The position numbers and the translations under genes were made by a program. 64,000 nt of DNA from KBS-96 sp049585195 (GTDB lineage: Bacteria > Acidobacteriota > Terriglobia > Bryobacterales > Bryobacteraceae): contig JBAUZG010000326.1 of assembly GCA_049585195.1 (NCBI GenBank), forward strand, positions 1 through 64,000, given 5' to 3'. Positions within the stretch are counted from its first letter, which is position 1. Every line of letters starts with the position of its first letter. Of the stretch, positions 33,672 to 43,200 are shown in pieces. Under the pieces are notes generated by a model that did not search any database, was not told the DNA's origin, and saw only the letters and a list, made by a program, of their open reading frames with translations.

Positions 33672-34715
33672 ATGGGCCTATACGACCGTTGCGTCCGCCT
33701 GTCACTCCTATCGATCAGTCTTCTCGTTCTCTGCTGCGTTCCGGGCTTTGCGCAAACCAATCTTACGGGGGCGGGAGCAACCTTTCCCTACCCGATATAC
33801 TCAAAATGGTTTAGCGAGTATCGCAAGCTTCATCCCGATATTGCAATCAACTATCAGTCGATCGGCTCAGGCGGCGGTGTCCGACAGGTGACGGAGGGCA
33901 CTGTTGATTTCGGAGCGAGCGACATGCCAATGAATGATGAACAGTTAAGGTCATTCAAAATGAAACGTGGCATGACTGTTCTTCATTTCCCAACCGTACT
34001 AGGCGCTGTCGTGCCGACCTATAACATTCCCGGAGTCACGGGTGAGTTGAATTTTACACCGGACGCTCTCGCCGGTATCTTTCTCGGAAGGATCACGAAG
34101 TGGAACGATTCGCAAATTGCCAAGGCGAATCCGAAAGTAAAATTACCGCCAAACGATATTATTGTTATCCATCGTTCAGAGGGAAGCGGCACTACTTACG
34201 TCTGGACCGACTATCTCTCGAAAGTGAGCCAGGAGTGGAAAAGCAAAGTCGGCAAAAATAGTTCTGTCAATTGGCCCGTCGGATTGGGAGGCAAGGGGAA
34301 TGAAGGAGTCTCCGGTTTAGTGAAGCAGACGGCCAATTCATTCGGATACGTCGAGTTGATTTACGCGATTCAGAACAAGATGCCCTACGGGAGTGTACGG
34401 AATTCCTCCGGAGTTTTTGTAAAAGCCGACCTCGCGAGCGTTACCGCTGCCGCCGCTGGCGTAGCCAATTCAATGCCCGACGATTTCCGTGTATCCATCA
34501 CAGACAGCCCCGCAAAGACTGCGTATCCGATTTCGAGCTTTACGTGGCTCCTGATTCCACAGCAGATTCAGGACCAGACGAAATTAAAAGTAATCCAGGG
34601 TTTTCTACACTGGATGTTGGGACCCGGCCAACAGATGACGGAGCCCTTGGCGTACGCTCCACTTCCCAAAGAAGTAGTTGCTAAAGAAGAGAAAGCGATC
34701 TCCCTGATCCATTAG
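33672..34715 (+). CDS. pstS: Phosphate ABC transporter, substrate-binding protein
   Basis: 347 aa from ATG 33672 with a Sec signal ending near 'LLVLCCVPGFAQ'. The mature protein opens with TNLTGAGATFPYPIYSKWF, and has 'SIGSGGGVRQVTEGTVDFGASDMPM' and 'VIHRSEGSGTTYVWTDYLSK', the phosphate-binding residues of PstS. It binds inorganic phosphate in the periplasm and hands it to PstC/PstA. First gene of pstSCA; pstC starts 4 bp after its stop. A weak -35/-10 pair (TTGAAT at 33612, TAGACT at 33634) precedes it. Confidence 0.95.
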   Translation: MGLYDRCVRLSLLSISLLVLCCVPGFAQTNLTGAGATFPYPIYSKWFSEYRKLHPDIAINYQSIGSGGGVRQVTEGTVDFGASDMPMNDEQLRSFKMKRGMTVLHFPTVLGAVVPTYNIPGVTGELNFTPDALAGIFLGRITKWNDSQIAKANPKVKLPPNDIIVIHRSEGSGTTYVWTDYLSKVSQEWKSKVGKNSSVNWPVGLGGKGNEGVSGLVKQTANSFGYVELIYAIQNKMPYGSVRNSSGVFVKADLASVTAAAAGVANSMPDDFRVSITDSPAKTAYPISSFTWLLIPQQIQDQTKLKVIQGFLHWMLGPGQQMTEPLAYAPLPKEVVAKEEKAISLIH

Positions 34716-34719
34716 TTTC

Positions 34720-35694
34720 ATGGCTTCCACTTCCTCGGCTATTTCAGGGAACTGGCTCACTCAACGATGGCGCGCCTATACGCGTCGCATGCATGCGGGC
34801 GACCAGATTGCGCATCTCATCACGCTGATCTGCGCGGCCGCTATTTTTGCCGTAACGTGCCTGATTGTCATCGAGCTATACCAGGGTTCCGTTCTCTCAA
34901 GGAACAAGTTCGGCTTCGGTTTCATCTTCTCGCAAACCTGGAATCCCGTGACCGGCGAGTTCGGCGCGCTTCCGTTCATCTACGGTACGGTCGTGACCTC
35001 GATTTTGGCCTTAATAATCGCGGTACCCACGGGACTCGGCTCCGCAGTATTTCTCTCCGAACTCGCGCCCCAGCGCATCTCCGATTTCCTAACTTTTCTG
35101 ATCGAACTGTTAGCGGCAGTGCCGAGCGTCATCTATGGCTTGCTTGGCATGTTTCTGCTTCTACCCGTGCTGGGAAAGATCGTTCCAGTCATTAAGCAGG
35201 TCCTTGGTTTCCTGCCGATCTTCAGCGGCGCTTTTTATGGCGTGAGCATTTTCTCGGCAGGAGTAATTCTCTCGCTGATGATCATGCCGTTTATTGTTTC
35301 GGTATCGAGAGAGGTGCTGCTTGCGGTGCCGCGAGACCAGCGCGAGGCGGCCTTGGCGCTGGGAGCAAGCCGCTGGCAGGCAACCTGGAAAGTGGTGATT
35401 CCTTACGCCAAGCGCGGCATTATCGGTTCCGTATTTCTCGCATTGGCCCGAGCGTTGGGAGAAACGATGGCGGTCACTATGGTCATCGGCAATCAACCCC
35501 ACATCAACACGTCTCTATTTGCTCCTGGCTATTCAATCGCTGCCGTCATCGCCAACGAGTTTACCGAAGCGACCGGAGATCTTTACACTGATGCGTTAAT
35601 CGAGCTGGGCCTGGTTCTGTTCGCGCTCACCATTGTGATCAACGGAGTCGCGCGTCTCCTCATTCTCACGACAGAGCGAGGAGGGTCACATTGA
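34720..35694 (+). CDS. pstC: Phosphate ABC transporter permease PstC
   Basis: 324 aa with six TM segments. PstC signature: 'FGALPFIYGTVVTSILALIIA', 'AVFLSELAPQRISDFL', AAVPSVIYGLLGMFLL. The cytoplasmic EAA loop QREAALALGASRWQATWKVVIP docks with the ATPase. The stop overlaps the TTG start of pstA by 4 bp. Confidence 0.94.
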   Translation: MASTSSAISGNWLTQRWRAYTRRMHAGDQIAHLITLICAAAIFAVTCLIVIELYQGSVLSRNKFGFGFIFSQTWNPVTGEFGALPFIYGTVVTSILALIIAVPTGLGSAVFLSELAPQRISDFLTFLIELLAAVPSVIYGLLGMFLLLPVLGKIVPVIKQVLGFLPIFSGAFYGVSIFSAGVILSLMIMPFIVSVSREVLLAVPRDQREAALALGASRWQATWKVVIPYAKRGIIGSVFLALARALGETMAVTMVIGNQPHINTSLFAPGYSIAAVIANEFTEATGDLYTDALIELGLVLFALTIVINGVARLLILTTERGGSH

Positions 35695-36527
35695 CCCGAG
35701 TCTCCTATCAGAAGGTCGAGAATGCCGTCATGTTCAGCCTGACCGGGCTCTGCACAGTTGCCACAGTTGGAGCGCTCCTGGTCATCCTGGGCTACCTGGT
35801 GTGGAACGGAGGCCGCTATCTCACGTGGGATTTCTTCACGAAGCTGCCCGTGCCTGTAGGCGAAACGGGCGGCGGCATGGCTAATGCCATCGTCGGTTCC
35901 GGCAAGTTATTGCTTCTCGCAAGCTGCATCGGTATACCCATCGGCTTCCTGGGTGGTGTGTACCTCGCCGAATTTGGTGGAAGAACCTTCCCGTTCCTTG
36001 TTCGTTACGCCACAGATCTTCTAAACGGAGTACCGTCCATCGTCATCGGCATTGTGGGTTATGCCCTTGTGGTCCGTCCGATGGGCCACTTTTCCGCGCT
36101 TGCTGGTGGTGTCGCCCTAGGAATCATGATGATCCCTATTGCTTTGCGAACTACCGAAGAATATCTGCGCTCGGTCCCGATTACGCTTCGCGAAGCCGCG
36201 CTCGCCCTCGGCGCAAGCCGCTGGAAAGCCATTCTCACCGTTGTGATTCCCGCTGCACTTCAGGGAATTGTTTCGGGAATGATGTTAGATCTCGCTCGCG
36301 TAGCCGGCGAAACCGCTCCTTTGCTGTTTACCAGTTTCAGTAATCAGTTTTGGAGCAAAGGCTGGAGTGAAGCGACAGCCTCTTTGCCCGTAATGATCTT
36401 CACCTACGCTACAGGACCCTATGAAGACTGGCACAAGCAGGCGTGGGCCGCTGGATTTGTGCTGCTCTCGCTCGTGCTCGTCGTCAACGTCTTTGCTAAG
36501 CTCATCATTGGACGTTCGCATAAATGA
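35691..36527 (+). CDS. pstA: Phosphate ABC transporter permease PstA
   Basis: 278 aa beginning with TTG 35691 inside the end of pstC (TTGA overlap). Five to six TM segments; 'LNGVPSIVIGIVGYALVV' and the EAA loop REAALALGASRWKAILTVVIP are typical. The operon then stops: pstB (ATPase) and phoU, which usually follow, are missing here and must lie elsewhere. The next gene, 175 bp on, is a PiT-type permease. Confidence 0.94.
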   Translation: MTRVSYQKVENAVMFSLTGLCTVATVGALLVILGYLVWNGGRYLTWDFFTKLPVPVGETGGGMANAIVGSGKLLLLASCIGIPIGFLGGVYLAEFGGRTFPFLVRYATDLLNGVPSIVIGIVGYALVVRPMGHFSALAGGVALGIMMIPIALRTTEEYLRSVPITLREAALALGASRWKAILTVVIPAALQGIVSGMMLDLARVAGETAPLLFTSFSNQFWSKGWSEATASLPVMIFTYATGPYEDWHKQAWAAGFVLLSLVLVVNVFAKLIIGRSHK

Positions 36528-36553
36528 GGGAACCGTCAACGCTTAATAGTATA

Positions 36554-36573
36554 AAGTTACAATCAAGTTACAG
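36554..36573. promoter_or_regulatory. Candidate Pho box upstream of the PiT gene
   Basis: AAGTTACA occurs twice (36554-36561, 36565-36572) with an 11-bp period. On the minus strand it reads CTGTAAC-TTGA-TTGTAAC. Two 7-bp half-sites one helical turn apart is the form of PhoB/PhoP boxes. It lies between pstA and the PiT permease, about 60 bp upstream of that promoter. Confidence 0.5.
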
Positions 36574-36629
36574 TCCACGCCGTCTTCTCCTTATTCACAA
36601 AGTAAACACCTAACTTTGCGTTTCATCTG

Positions 36630-36657
36630 TTGACACTTCGAATAATTCGCTTAGTAT
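36630..36657 (+). promoter_or_regulatory. Probable sigma-70 promoter of the PiT gene
   Basis: TTGACA at 36630-36635 (perfect -35) and TAGTAT at 36652-36657 with a 16-bp spacer. The ATG is at 36703, giving a leader of about 40 nt. Confidence 0.65.
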
Positions 36658-36702
36658 CGAATATCGGGCTAGTTATATCTTCTCTTCAAACGAGGTTGAA
36701 TC

Positions 36703-38292
36703 ATGGCGTCTGCCGCATCGGAAGTTCTGAATGAAAAAATGTCAAGGGGCCCAGGGCGGCTGGGCGCGCTGGTGTTCGCCATTGCCCTGGTTGCCGGCAT
36801 TATCTACTGCGGCTTTCATTTGGAAATCGATCTCTCCGTGGTCCGGTCGACTTCGGTATTCCCGTACATACTCCTCGGAATAGCCATGCTCATCGCCCTC
36901 GGATTCGAATTTGTCAACGGATTTCATGACACCGCGAATGCCGTGGCCACCGTCATCTACACGCATTCATTAGAACCACACGTGGCGGTTCTCTGGTCCG
37001 GGTTATGGAACTTCTTGGGCGTGCTCGTTTCGACTGGAGCCGTCGCATTTGCCATCGTCAGTTTGCTGCCCGTCGAGCTCATTCTACAAGTGGGCAGCGG
37101 TGCTGGATTCGCGATGGTATTTGCTCTCCTTGCGGCTGCGATCATCTGGAACTTCGGGACGTGGTATTTCGGTCTACCTTCGTCGAGCTCACATACCCTT
37201 ATCGGTTCGATTATTGGCGTGGGCATAGCCAATCAATTGATGAGCGCACGCAACGGCACTAGCGGTGTCGATTGGACTCAGGCTGCAGCCGTGGGTAAGC
37301 AGCTGTTACTATCTCCCTTTGTTGGGTTTATCTTCGCGGCACTGCTGCTAATCGTTGCAAAATTTATCATTCGCCAGAAGCGTCTCTACGAAGCTCCCGC
37401 AGGGACTGAGCCGCCGCCCTTCTGGATTCGCAGCCTTCTGGTCTTGACGTGCACAGGCGTCAGCTTCGCTCATGGATCGAACGACGGGCAGAAGGGCATG
37501 GGTCTCATCATGCTCATTTTGATAGGCACCGTGCCTACAGCCTATGCTCTCAACCACGCCGTTACTGCGCGCGAGACTCAGGATTTCATCGCCGTATCCG
37601 AACAGAGCGTAGGAGTCTTGAATCATTACGTTTCACCAGCCGATGTGGTGGGAGATCAGGCCGACGACCTTACCGAGTACATTCGAACTCGCGAGCTCCA
37701 GCCGAACACCATGCTCGCGCTCCGCGAAATGGTGGACGGTCTGGCCAATGAAATGAATTACTGGAAGCAAATGTCCCGTGTTCCGCCTCAGCGCACACGT
37801 AACATTCGCAATGACATGTACCTCGTCAGCGAAACACTCCGCCTGATGCAGAAATCCGGGACACCAGCTATCCCGCCGCGAGATTGGGCGGTACTCTCCA
37901 ATTACAAAAGGCACGTCGATAGAGCCACTAAATTTATTCCGCCTTGGGTGAAAGTTGCGGTTGCTATCGCCTTGGGCCTCGGCACCATGGTCGGATGGAA
38001 GCGCATCGTCGTTACCGTGGGAGAGAAGATCGGAAAGAGCCATCTCACCTACGGGCAGGGTGCGGCGGCCGAGATCGCTGCCATGGCGACGATCGGCGCG
38101 GCGGATTCGTTCGGTCTCCCGGTCAGCACGACGCATGTCCTTTCATCCGGTGTTGCCGGCACAATGGCGGCCAACCACTCGGGACTGCAATGGGGCACTG
38201 TTCGCAACATGTTGATGGCCTGGGTGCTTACCCTGCCGGCTTCCATATGCCTGGCAGGTCTTCTCTTTTGGGCCTTCCGCAGTATGGCCTGA
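36703..38292 (+). CDS. Inorganic phosphate transporter, PiT family
   Basis: 529 aa, low-affinity phosphate:cation symporter. Seen: 'ALGFEFVNGFHDTANAVATVIYT' (family signature GFHDTANAVAT), a Ser-rich STT/SSSS region 'GLPSSSSHTLIGSIIGVG', and the second repeat 'ADSFGLPVSTTHVLSSGVAGTM'. Ten or so TM helices; between the two halves is a long cytoplasmic insertion (about 290-400) of helical, charged sequence as in larger PiT proteins. With pstSCA in front and the candidate Pho box between, it could be a phosphate-responsive alternative uptake route. Confidence 0.93.
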   Translation: MASAASEVLNEKMSRGPGRLGALVFAIALVAGIIYCGFHLEIDLSVVRSTSVFPYILLGIAMLIALGFEFVNGFHDTANAVATVIYTHSLEPHVAVLWSGLWNFLGVLVSTGAVAFAIVSLLPVELILQVGSGAGFAMVFALLAAAIIWNFGTWYFGLPSSSSHTLIGSIIGVGIANQLMSARNGTSGVDWTQAAAVGKQLLLSPFVGFIFAALLLIVAKFIIRQKRLYEAPAGTEPPPFWIRSLLVLTCTGVSFAHGSNDGQKGMGLIMLILIGTVPTAYALNHAVTARETQDFIAVSEQSVGVLNHYVSPADVVGDQADDLTEYIRTRELQPNTMLALREMVDGLANEMNYWKQMSRVPPQRTRNIRNDMYLVSETLRLMQKSGTPAIPPRDWAVLSNYKRHVDRATKFIPPWVKVAVAIALGLGTMVGWKRIVVTVGEKIGKSHLTYGQGAAAEIAAMATIGAADSFGLPVSTTHVLSSGVAGTMAANHSGLQWGTVRNMLMAWVLTLPASICLAGLLFWAFRSMA

Positions 38293-38532
38293 GCCTTTTC
38301 GCGGCCTGTAGCGCGCCCCTTATATTCCAATTCGAATACACGGGCTACGAACAGCCCTCTAATCTGTCATCCCCAAACGCATAGACCGAGTCGCTCGCTT
38401 ACGCTCCCAGCGCTTTGTGGGATATCTTTTACTGCAAACCTCAGTAAGTCACCTAAAAAGTTACCGATTGTTCGGGCAATTCCTCTGAACCACTAACCGT
38501 ATTCCAGCAAACACGAACGAGAAGCTATCCTT

Positions 38533-40149
38533 TTGGGCCGCTCTCAAAGTAACGAGAAGCTGCCCTTGAAAAAAGCTATTCTGTGTTCTTTGCTTGCCGC
38601 GATGTCTATCGCTGGCCAAGCCCGTGCTACTTGTGTCACAAGTAACAACGACCCTGGATGTCTGCACTTTGAATGGAAGACCAACACCTATACCAATCAA
38701 TACACTAATTCGCCCACGGCCAGCCAACAGGAATGGTTCCAACAAAAATTTTTCCGCATCGTCGGCTACTCGCCTTACTGGGACACCCGGCTTAGTTGGT
38801 TTCCGAGTAGTTGGTTCTATCAGGACTCATCTTCGATTTATACATACTCGCCCATAGTCCAACAGCACCCCGAGTACATCCTGAAAGACGCAAACGGAGC
38901 GATGCTGTACATCAACTTCGGCTGCTCTAACGGAACATGCCCGCAATATGCGCCCGATTACAGCAGCGAAGCCTTCCGCCAATGGTGGATTTCGGAGGCG
39001 GCGACCACTTTCGAGGCGGGCTACAAAGGAATCTTCATCGATGACGTCAACCTGACCATGAATCTGACGAATGGCAACTCGAGCGACACTCCCATTGACA
39101 CCAACACAGGGCTGCCAATGACACAGCAGGCGTGGGAGCAATATTTCGCGGGCTTCCTCACCGAGGTACGCAAGGCGTTTCCCAATGCCGAGATCTGCCA
39201 TAACGCGCTGTGGTACTCCGGTAGCGGCAATCCGATCTCCGATCCATATGTCGCGCAGGAAGTCCAGGCCGCCAACTGGATCAACCTGGAACGAGGTTAC
39301 GACGACACAGGGCTGAGCGGAGATGACACGTTCTGGTCGGTTCAGAACTTCATGGCGTACATCGATGCCGTTCACACGAAGGGAACGAACGTTGTGCTCG
39401 AGCAATATGGTTCCGACGGCACCGAATATGCATTAGCCGGTTATCTGCTGACCAGTTCCGGAAGCGATATGTTTGCGGACGATTCGATGACCCCCAACAA
39501 TTGGTGGTCTGGCTATGACATCGACCTCGGAAGCCCTCTGGACACACGCTACACCTGGAATGGCCTGATTCGCCGCGACTTCAAAAATGGAATGGTGCTC
39601 ATGAATCCTCCGGGCATGGCAACCGTTACGGCAACTTTGGCCAACACGATGACAAACCTTTTAGGTAACACGGTTTCATCAGTCACTATCCCGGCATGGA
39701 CCGGCGTGGTGCTCCTCGGCACACCGGTGATTGAAGTGAATGGACCGCTCGCGAACGGTTTGTACAACGTGCGCAATGTTTACAGCGGCTGGGTGCTCGA
39801 CGATCGTGCCTATTCTACGACGAGTGGCACGCAAGTCATTCAGTGGGAGTCAAACGGCGGCAATAATCAGAAATGGCAGTTCACCTCGAACGGGAACGGC
39901 TATTACACGATTGTGAATCACTACAGCGGCCTGTATCTGACTTCTCAAAACGGCCAACTGCTCGAAGTGAGTAAGAACGGCTCCGATTCGCAGTTGTGGT
40001 CGCTCTCGGGGACCGCGCCGACTTACGTCATACTTAACAAAGGCACGAATCAGGTCATCGACGATCCAGCGTTCAGCCTGGTACAAGGCGTGGGTATCAT
40101 TACTTGGTCTGCCAACGGTGGCAACAACCAGAAATGGACCATTCAGTAA
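38533..40149 (+). CDS. Putative glycoside hydrolase with C-terminal ricin-type lectin domain
   Basis: 538 aa. Starts are uncertain: TTG 38533 or TTG 38566; the latter gives an ideal signal, MKKAILCSLLAAMSIAGQARA. The catalytic part (about 35-400) resembles putative TIM-barrel glycosidases: EYILKDANGAMLYINFG, GYKGIFIDDVNLTM (DD acid pair), ANWINLERGYDD. Residues 400-538 are a beta-trefoil RICIN/CBM13-like domain: QW-type repeats 'VIQWESNGGNNQKWQF', 'YTIVNHYSGLYLT' and 'GGNNQKWTIQ'. It is secreted and probably acts on a polysaccharide held by the lectin module. Substrate unknown. Confidence 0.75.
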   Translation: MGRSQSNEKLPLKKAILCSLLAAMSIAGQARATCVTSNNDPGCLHFEWKTNTYTNQYTNSPTASQQEWFQQKFFRIVGYSPYWDTRLSWFPSSWFYQDSSSIYTYSPIVQQHPEYILKDANGAMLYINFGCSNGTCPQYAPDYSSEAFRQWWISEAATTFEAGYKGIFIDDVNLTMNLTNGNSSDTPIDTNTGLPMTQQAWEQYFAGFLTEVRKAFPNAEICHNALWYSGSGNPISDPYVAQEVQAANWINLERGYDDTGLSGDDTFWSVQNFMAYIDAVHTKGTNVVLEQYGSDGTEYALAGYLLTSSGSDMFADDSMTPNNWWSGYDIDLGSPLDTRYTWNGLIRRDFKNGMVLMNPPGMATVTATLANTMTNLLGNTVSSVTIPAWTGVVLLGTPVIEVNGPLANGLYNVRNVYSGWVLDDRAYSTTSGTQVIQWESNGGNNQKWQFTSNGNGYYTIVNHYSGLYLTSQNGQLLEVSKNGSDSQLWSLSGTAPTYVILNKGTNQVIDDPAFSLVQGVGIITWSANGGNNQKWTIQ

Positions 40150-40158
40150 CCAACCATC

Positions 40159-40181
40159 GGGAGCCGGTCATTCCGGCTCCC
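40159..40181. terminator. Perfect 9-bp hairpin after the glycosidase gene
   Basis: GGGAGCCGG-tcatt-CCGGCTCCC, ten bases after the stop at 40149, followed by TACCC rather than a T-run. It may be a Rho-independent-like structure, an RNA-stabilising hairpin or part of the adjacent interspersed repeat. Confidence 0.4.
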
Positions 40182-40187
40182 TACCCT

Positions 40188-40234
40188 GCGGAGGGTGGGC
40201 TTTAGCCCGCGTGGGGTTTCCAGCCCCGCAGAAA
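40188..40234. repeat. Interspersed palindromic repeat, copy 1
   Basis: GCGGAGGGTGGGCTTTAGCC followed by CGCGTGGGGTTTCCAGCCCCGC: two small inverted repeats (GGCTTTAGCC, and GGGGTTTCCAGCCCC, imperfect). Related copies lie at 50442-50488 and 50763-50806. This type of element is found scattered in Solibacter-type genomes. Confidence 0.5.
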
Positions 40235-40235
40235 A

Positions 40236-43200
40236 TTAATGTTTCGTCTGTGCTACCGCCTTCGCTACCGTCACCTGCACGATTGCTGAATGAGTTACTC
40301 CGGCCCCGCTGGCAGTTATCGTCACTGGATAAGTGCCAACCGGAGTAGCCGTCGATGCGGTGATTCCTATGTACGTATTCACAAGATTATTGCCCGTGTT
40401 TGCGCCGGTCGCTCCGTAGTTCATCCCGGGAGCGAGCCCCGCGAACGTAATGGTAATTGTGGAATTGAAGCCGCCAGTGAAGTTTCCGGTCGAAACAATT
40501 ACCGTGGCTGCGGATCCGCCCTGCTGAATCGTCATTGACGATATGTTCAGGCCGAACGAGAAGTCCGGAGTTCCCACAATAGCGAGAGTCACCGTGGCCG
40601 TCTCGCTCTGCCCGCCGCCTGTTCCTGTTACCTCGATCGTGTAAGTTCCGGGTTTAGCGGTCGCGCCAACAGCAAGGGTCACGATCGCGCTGCCATCCCC
40701 AGGCGCGGGAAGCGTCGATTTTGAGAAAGACGCCGTGACGCCGCCAGGCAATCCCGTGCAATTGAGGTTGACGGCGGAATTGAACGCTCCCAAGTGCAAG
40801 CTTGTAACGCTCAGTTGCCCAGTGGAGCCGAGTTTGATGGTGGCCGTACTCTGTGAGGCAGTGAGCTTAAAGGTCCCGGGCGCCGAAACGGCCACCGGTA
40901 TCTGCAGCGTTTGCGTGTATCCGCTGCCGCTCGCCGTCACCGAGAGCTTGTACGTACCGGCGGCGGTTGTCGCCGCGCTTGCGATATTAAGCGCAGTCGA
41001 AGCTCCGGCCGCGAGCGAACTCGATGCGGTTTTCGCCGTCATCCCGCTGGGCGCGCCGGACAAAGAAAGCGCGAGCGGTCCGCTGAATGTTCCCGTTACC
41101 GATCCGCAAGAAACTTCAACGCTCGCCGATTGGCCTGCAACAAGAGTCACGCTGTCGGGATTGGCCGCGAGAGCGCACGTTGCGGGCACTACGGCCACCA
41201 GCGTAAACGAAGACGTTTGCGTAACGCCCCCGCCCGTTGCGACAGCCACCAAGGGATACGAGCCGGCTCTCACCGTTTTGGCAACTGCAAAAGTCAATAT
41301 GCTTGAACTCGCCGAGGCGCCGCTCAAAGCCCCGCTCGAAAAAGATGCTGTAACACCCGAAGGTAAACCGCTGACCGACAACGCAACCTTGGAATTAAAC
41401 CCGTTTTCAGGTGTCGCTGTCACAGAAACCTGGGCCGTGTTCCCGGCGATCACGCTAGCCGATGCCGTGTTCGTAGTAAGCGTAAACGTCGGCGTGGGAA
41501 TCGCAACCGAAATCGTAACTTTTGCGCTCTCGCCACCTCCCTGCCCAGTGATTGTCAGCGCATATGTTCCAGGAGTTGCGGAAGAGCCGGCGGCAATCGT
41601 CAAAGCCACCGAACCCGAGCCGGGCGATGCCACAGTCGCCGAAGCCAATGTAGCCGTTACGCCTGCCGGAGCCCCCGCGACAGCCAGCGTTACCGCCGAC
41701 TTAAACGCGGCGTTTGCTGTTGAAATTACTGTTGCCTGTGCACTCTGACCAACCTTCACGGTAAGCGTGGTCGAAGAAGCGCTCAGCGTGAAGGAAGGCG
41801 CGGCGCTCTTCGTGCCGTCGGTCCAGTGGTTTACCAACATGGCGGCATCCACCGATCCCAGTCCGGACGCGAGATCGTAATCCGCTGTGGCGGAGAATCC
41901 CGTAACGCCCGGCACAGTGTTATTACCTGAGACGATGTCATGAAACACAGCCGCGCCCCCGGCCGCTTGGTTCAGTGCCAGCGGATAAAGAATCACGTTC
42001 GCGAGCCCCTGCCGGGCATTGGTCTTTTGATCGACAAGCGCCATCAAGCCCGCAAATGAGGGAGCCGAAGCGGAGGTGCCGCCCACTGCCGCCATGCCTC
42101 CCGATTGGACGATCACATATCCATCGTGGCCCGCAGCCGTCAACGAAACATCGGGCACGTCCCGCCGCCCATCCGCTGGCACGCCCGGACCCGTCTGCCA
42201 TGCAGGTTTGGTATATGCGATGCTCGCTCCGCCTCCGCCGGCCCACAGGCCAGAACCGCCGTCGGAACCACTTTCGTTCCACACCGCTTCCGGTATGTAG
42301 CCGATTGCGGAACCATAAACTGCATTGTTTCCGGGCAGCCAGTACTCGCCTGGATTGCTCCCCTCGACAAATTCCGTCCCGCCGACGCACGTCGCATAAG
42401 GCGAGCTACATAGTCCATTGATGGCTCGGCCCGACCCCGAGCTCGATCCGCCGCCCGAGCATCCCGCTGCCCCGCTGTCGCCCGCCGAGACCATGACACT
42501 CATGCCTTGTGCTGCCGCCTGCTGCCAAAGTGAATTGTAGAAATTAAGCTCGGAGGCGCCCATCGCCGATTCGCAGGAGCCATAACTCAAACTCACCACA
42601 GGTGCAACGTTGTTATCGACCGCGTATAGCGCCGAAAGATCGATTCCGTCGGCAGTGTTCGTCGACGCCGCCACAATCACCTTGATCGCCGCGTTGGGAG
42701 CGATGGCGCCCGACCATTCGGTGTCGAGCGTTGTTTCCGTGCTGTCGCCCGATAGGATGCCTGGGTTATCGTTGACGATTATAATTTGCGGGTTGTTAGC
42801 CGCCAGTCCGAAGGAGCTCCGAAACAGCTCAACATCCGAGAGCGAGATGTTCGAGCGCGCAATCACCGCAATGCTCTGCCCGGTTCCCTTAATGCCGCCG
42901 GAATACAGCGGATTGATGTCGTAAATCGTTGCGTAGTCCGCAGGAGACAGATAATGCCCTCCGCCCTCGTCGAATTTCGGATCCGCGAACTGCGCCGGCG
43001 TCAACGCCGACACCTTCGACATACTCGGCGCATGGCGAAAATTGTGCAACTTGACGATACCGCCCACGACATCGGCCAGCGCTGCCGGTATTTGGGGATC
43101 GCTGGCATTGGCATAGTGGTCTGCTCCTCCCACCGTGTAGTGCCGAATCTCTGTCTTGAAGGCTTCAGCCACTTGCCCCGAAGTCCCACTGAAAACAATC

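Noticed and set aside
40735..41748. 337-aa open frame opposite the Ig-like repeats of the S53 gene
   Set aside because: It mirrors the repeated beta-domain code; low-complexity Ala/Val/Pro composition, no signal or motif.
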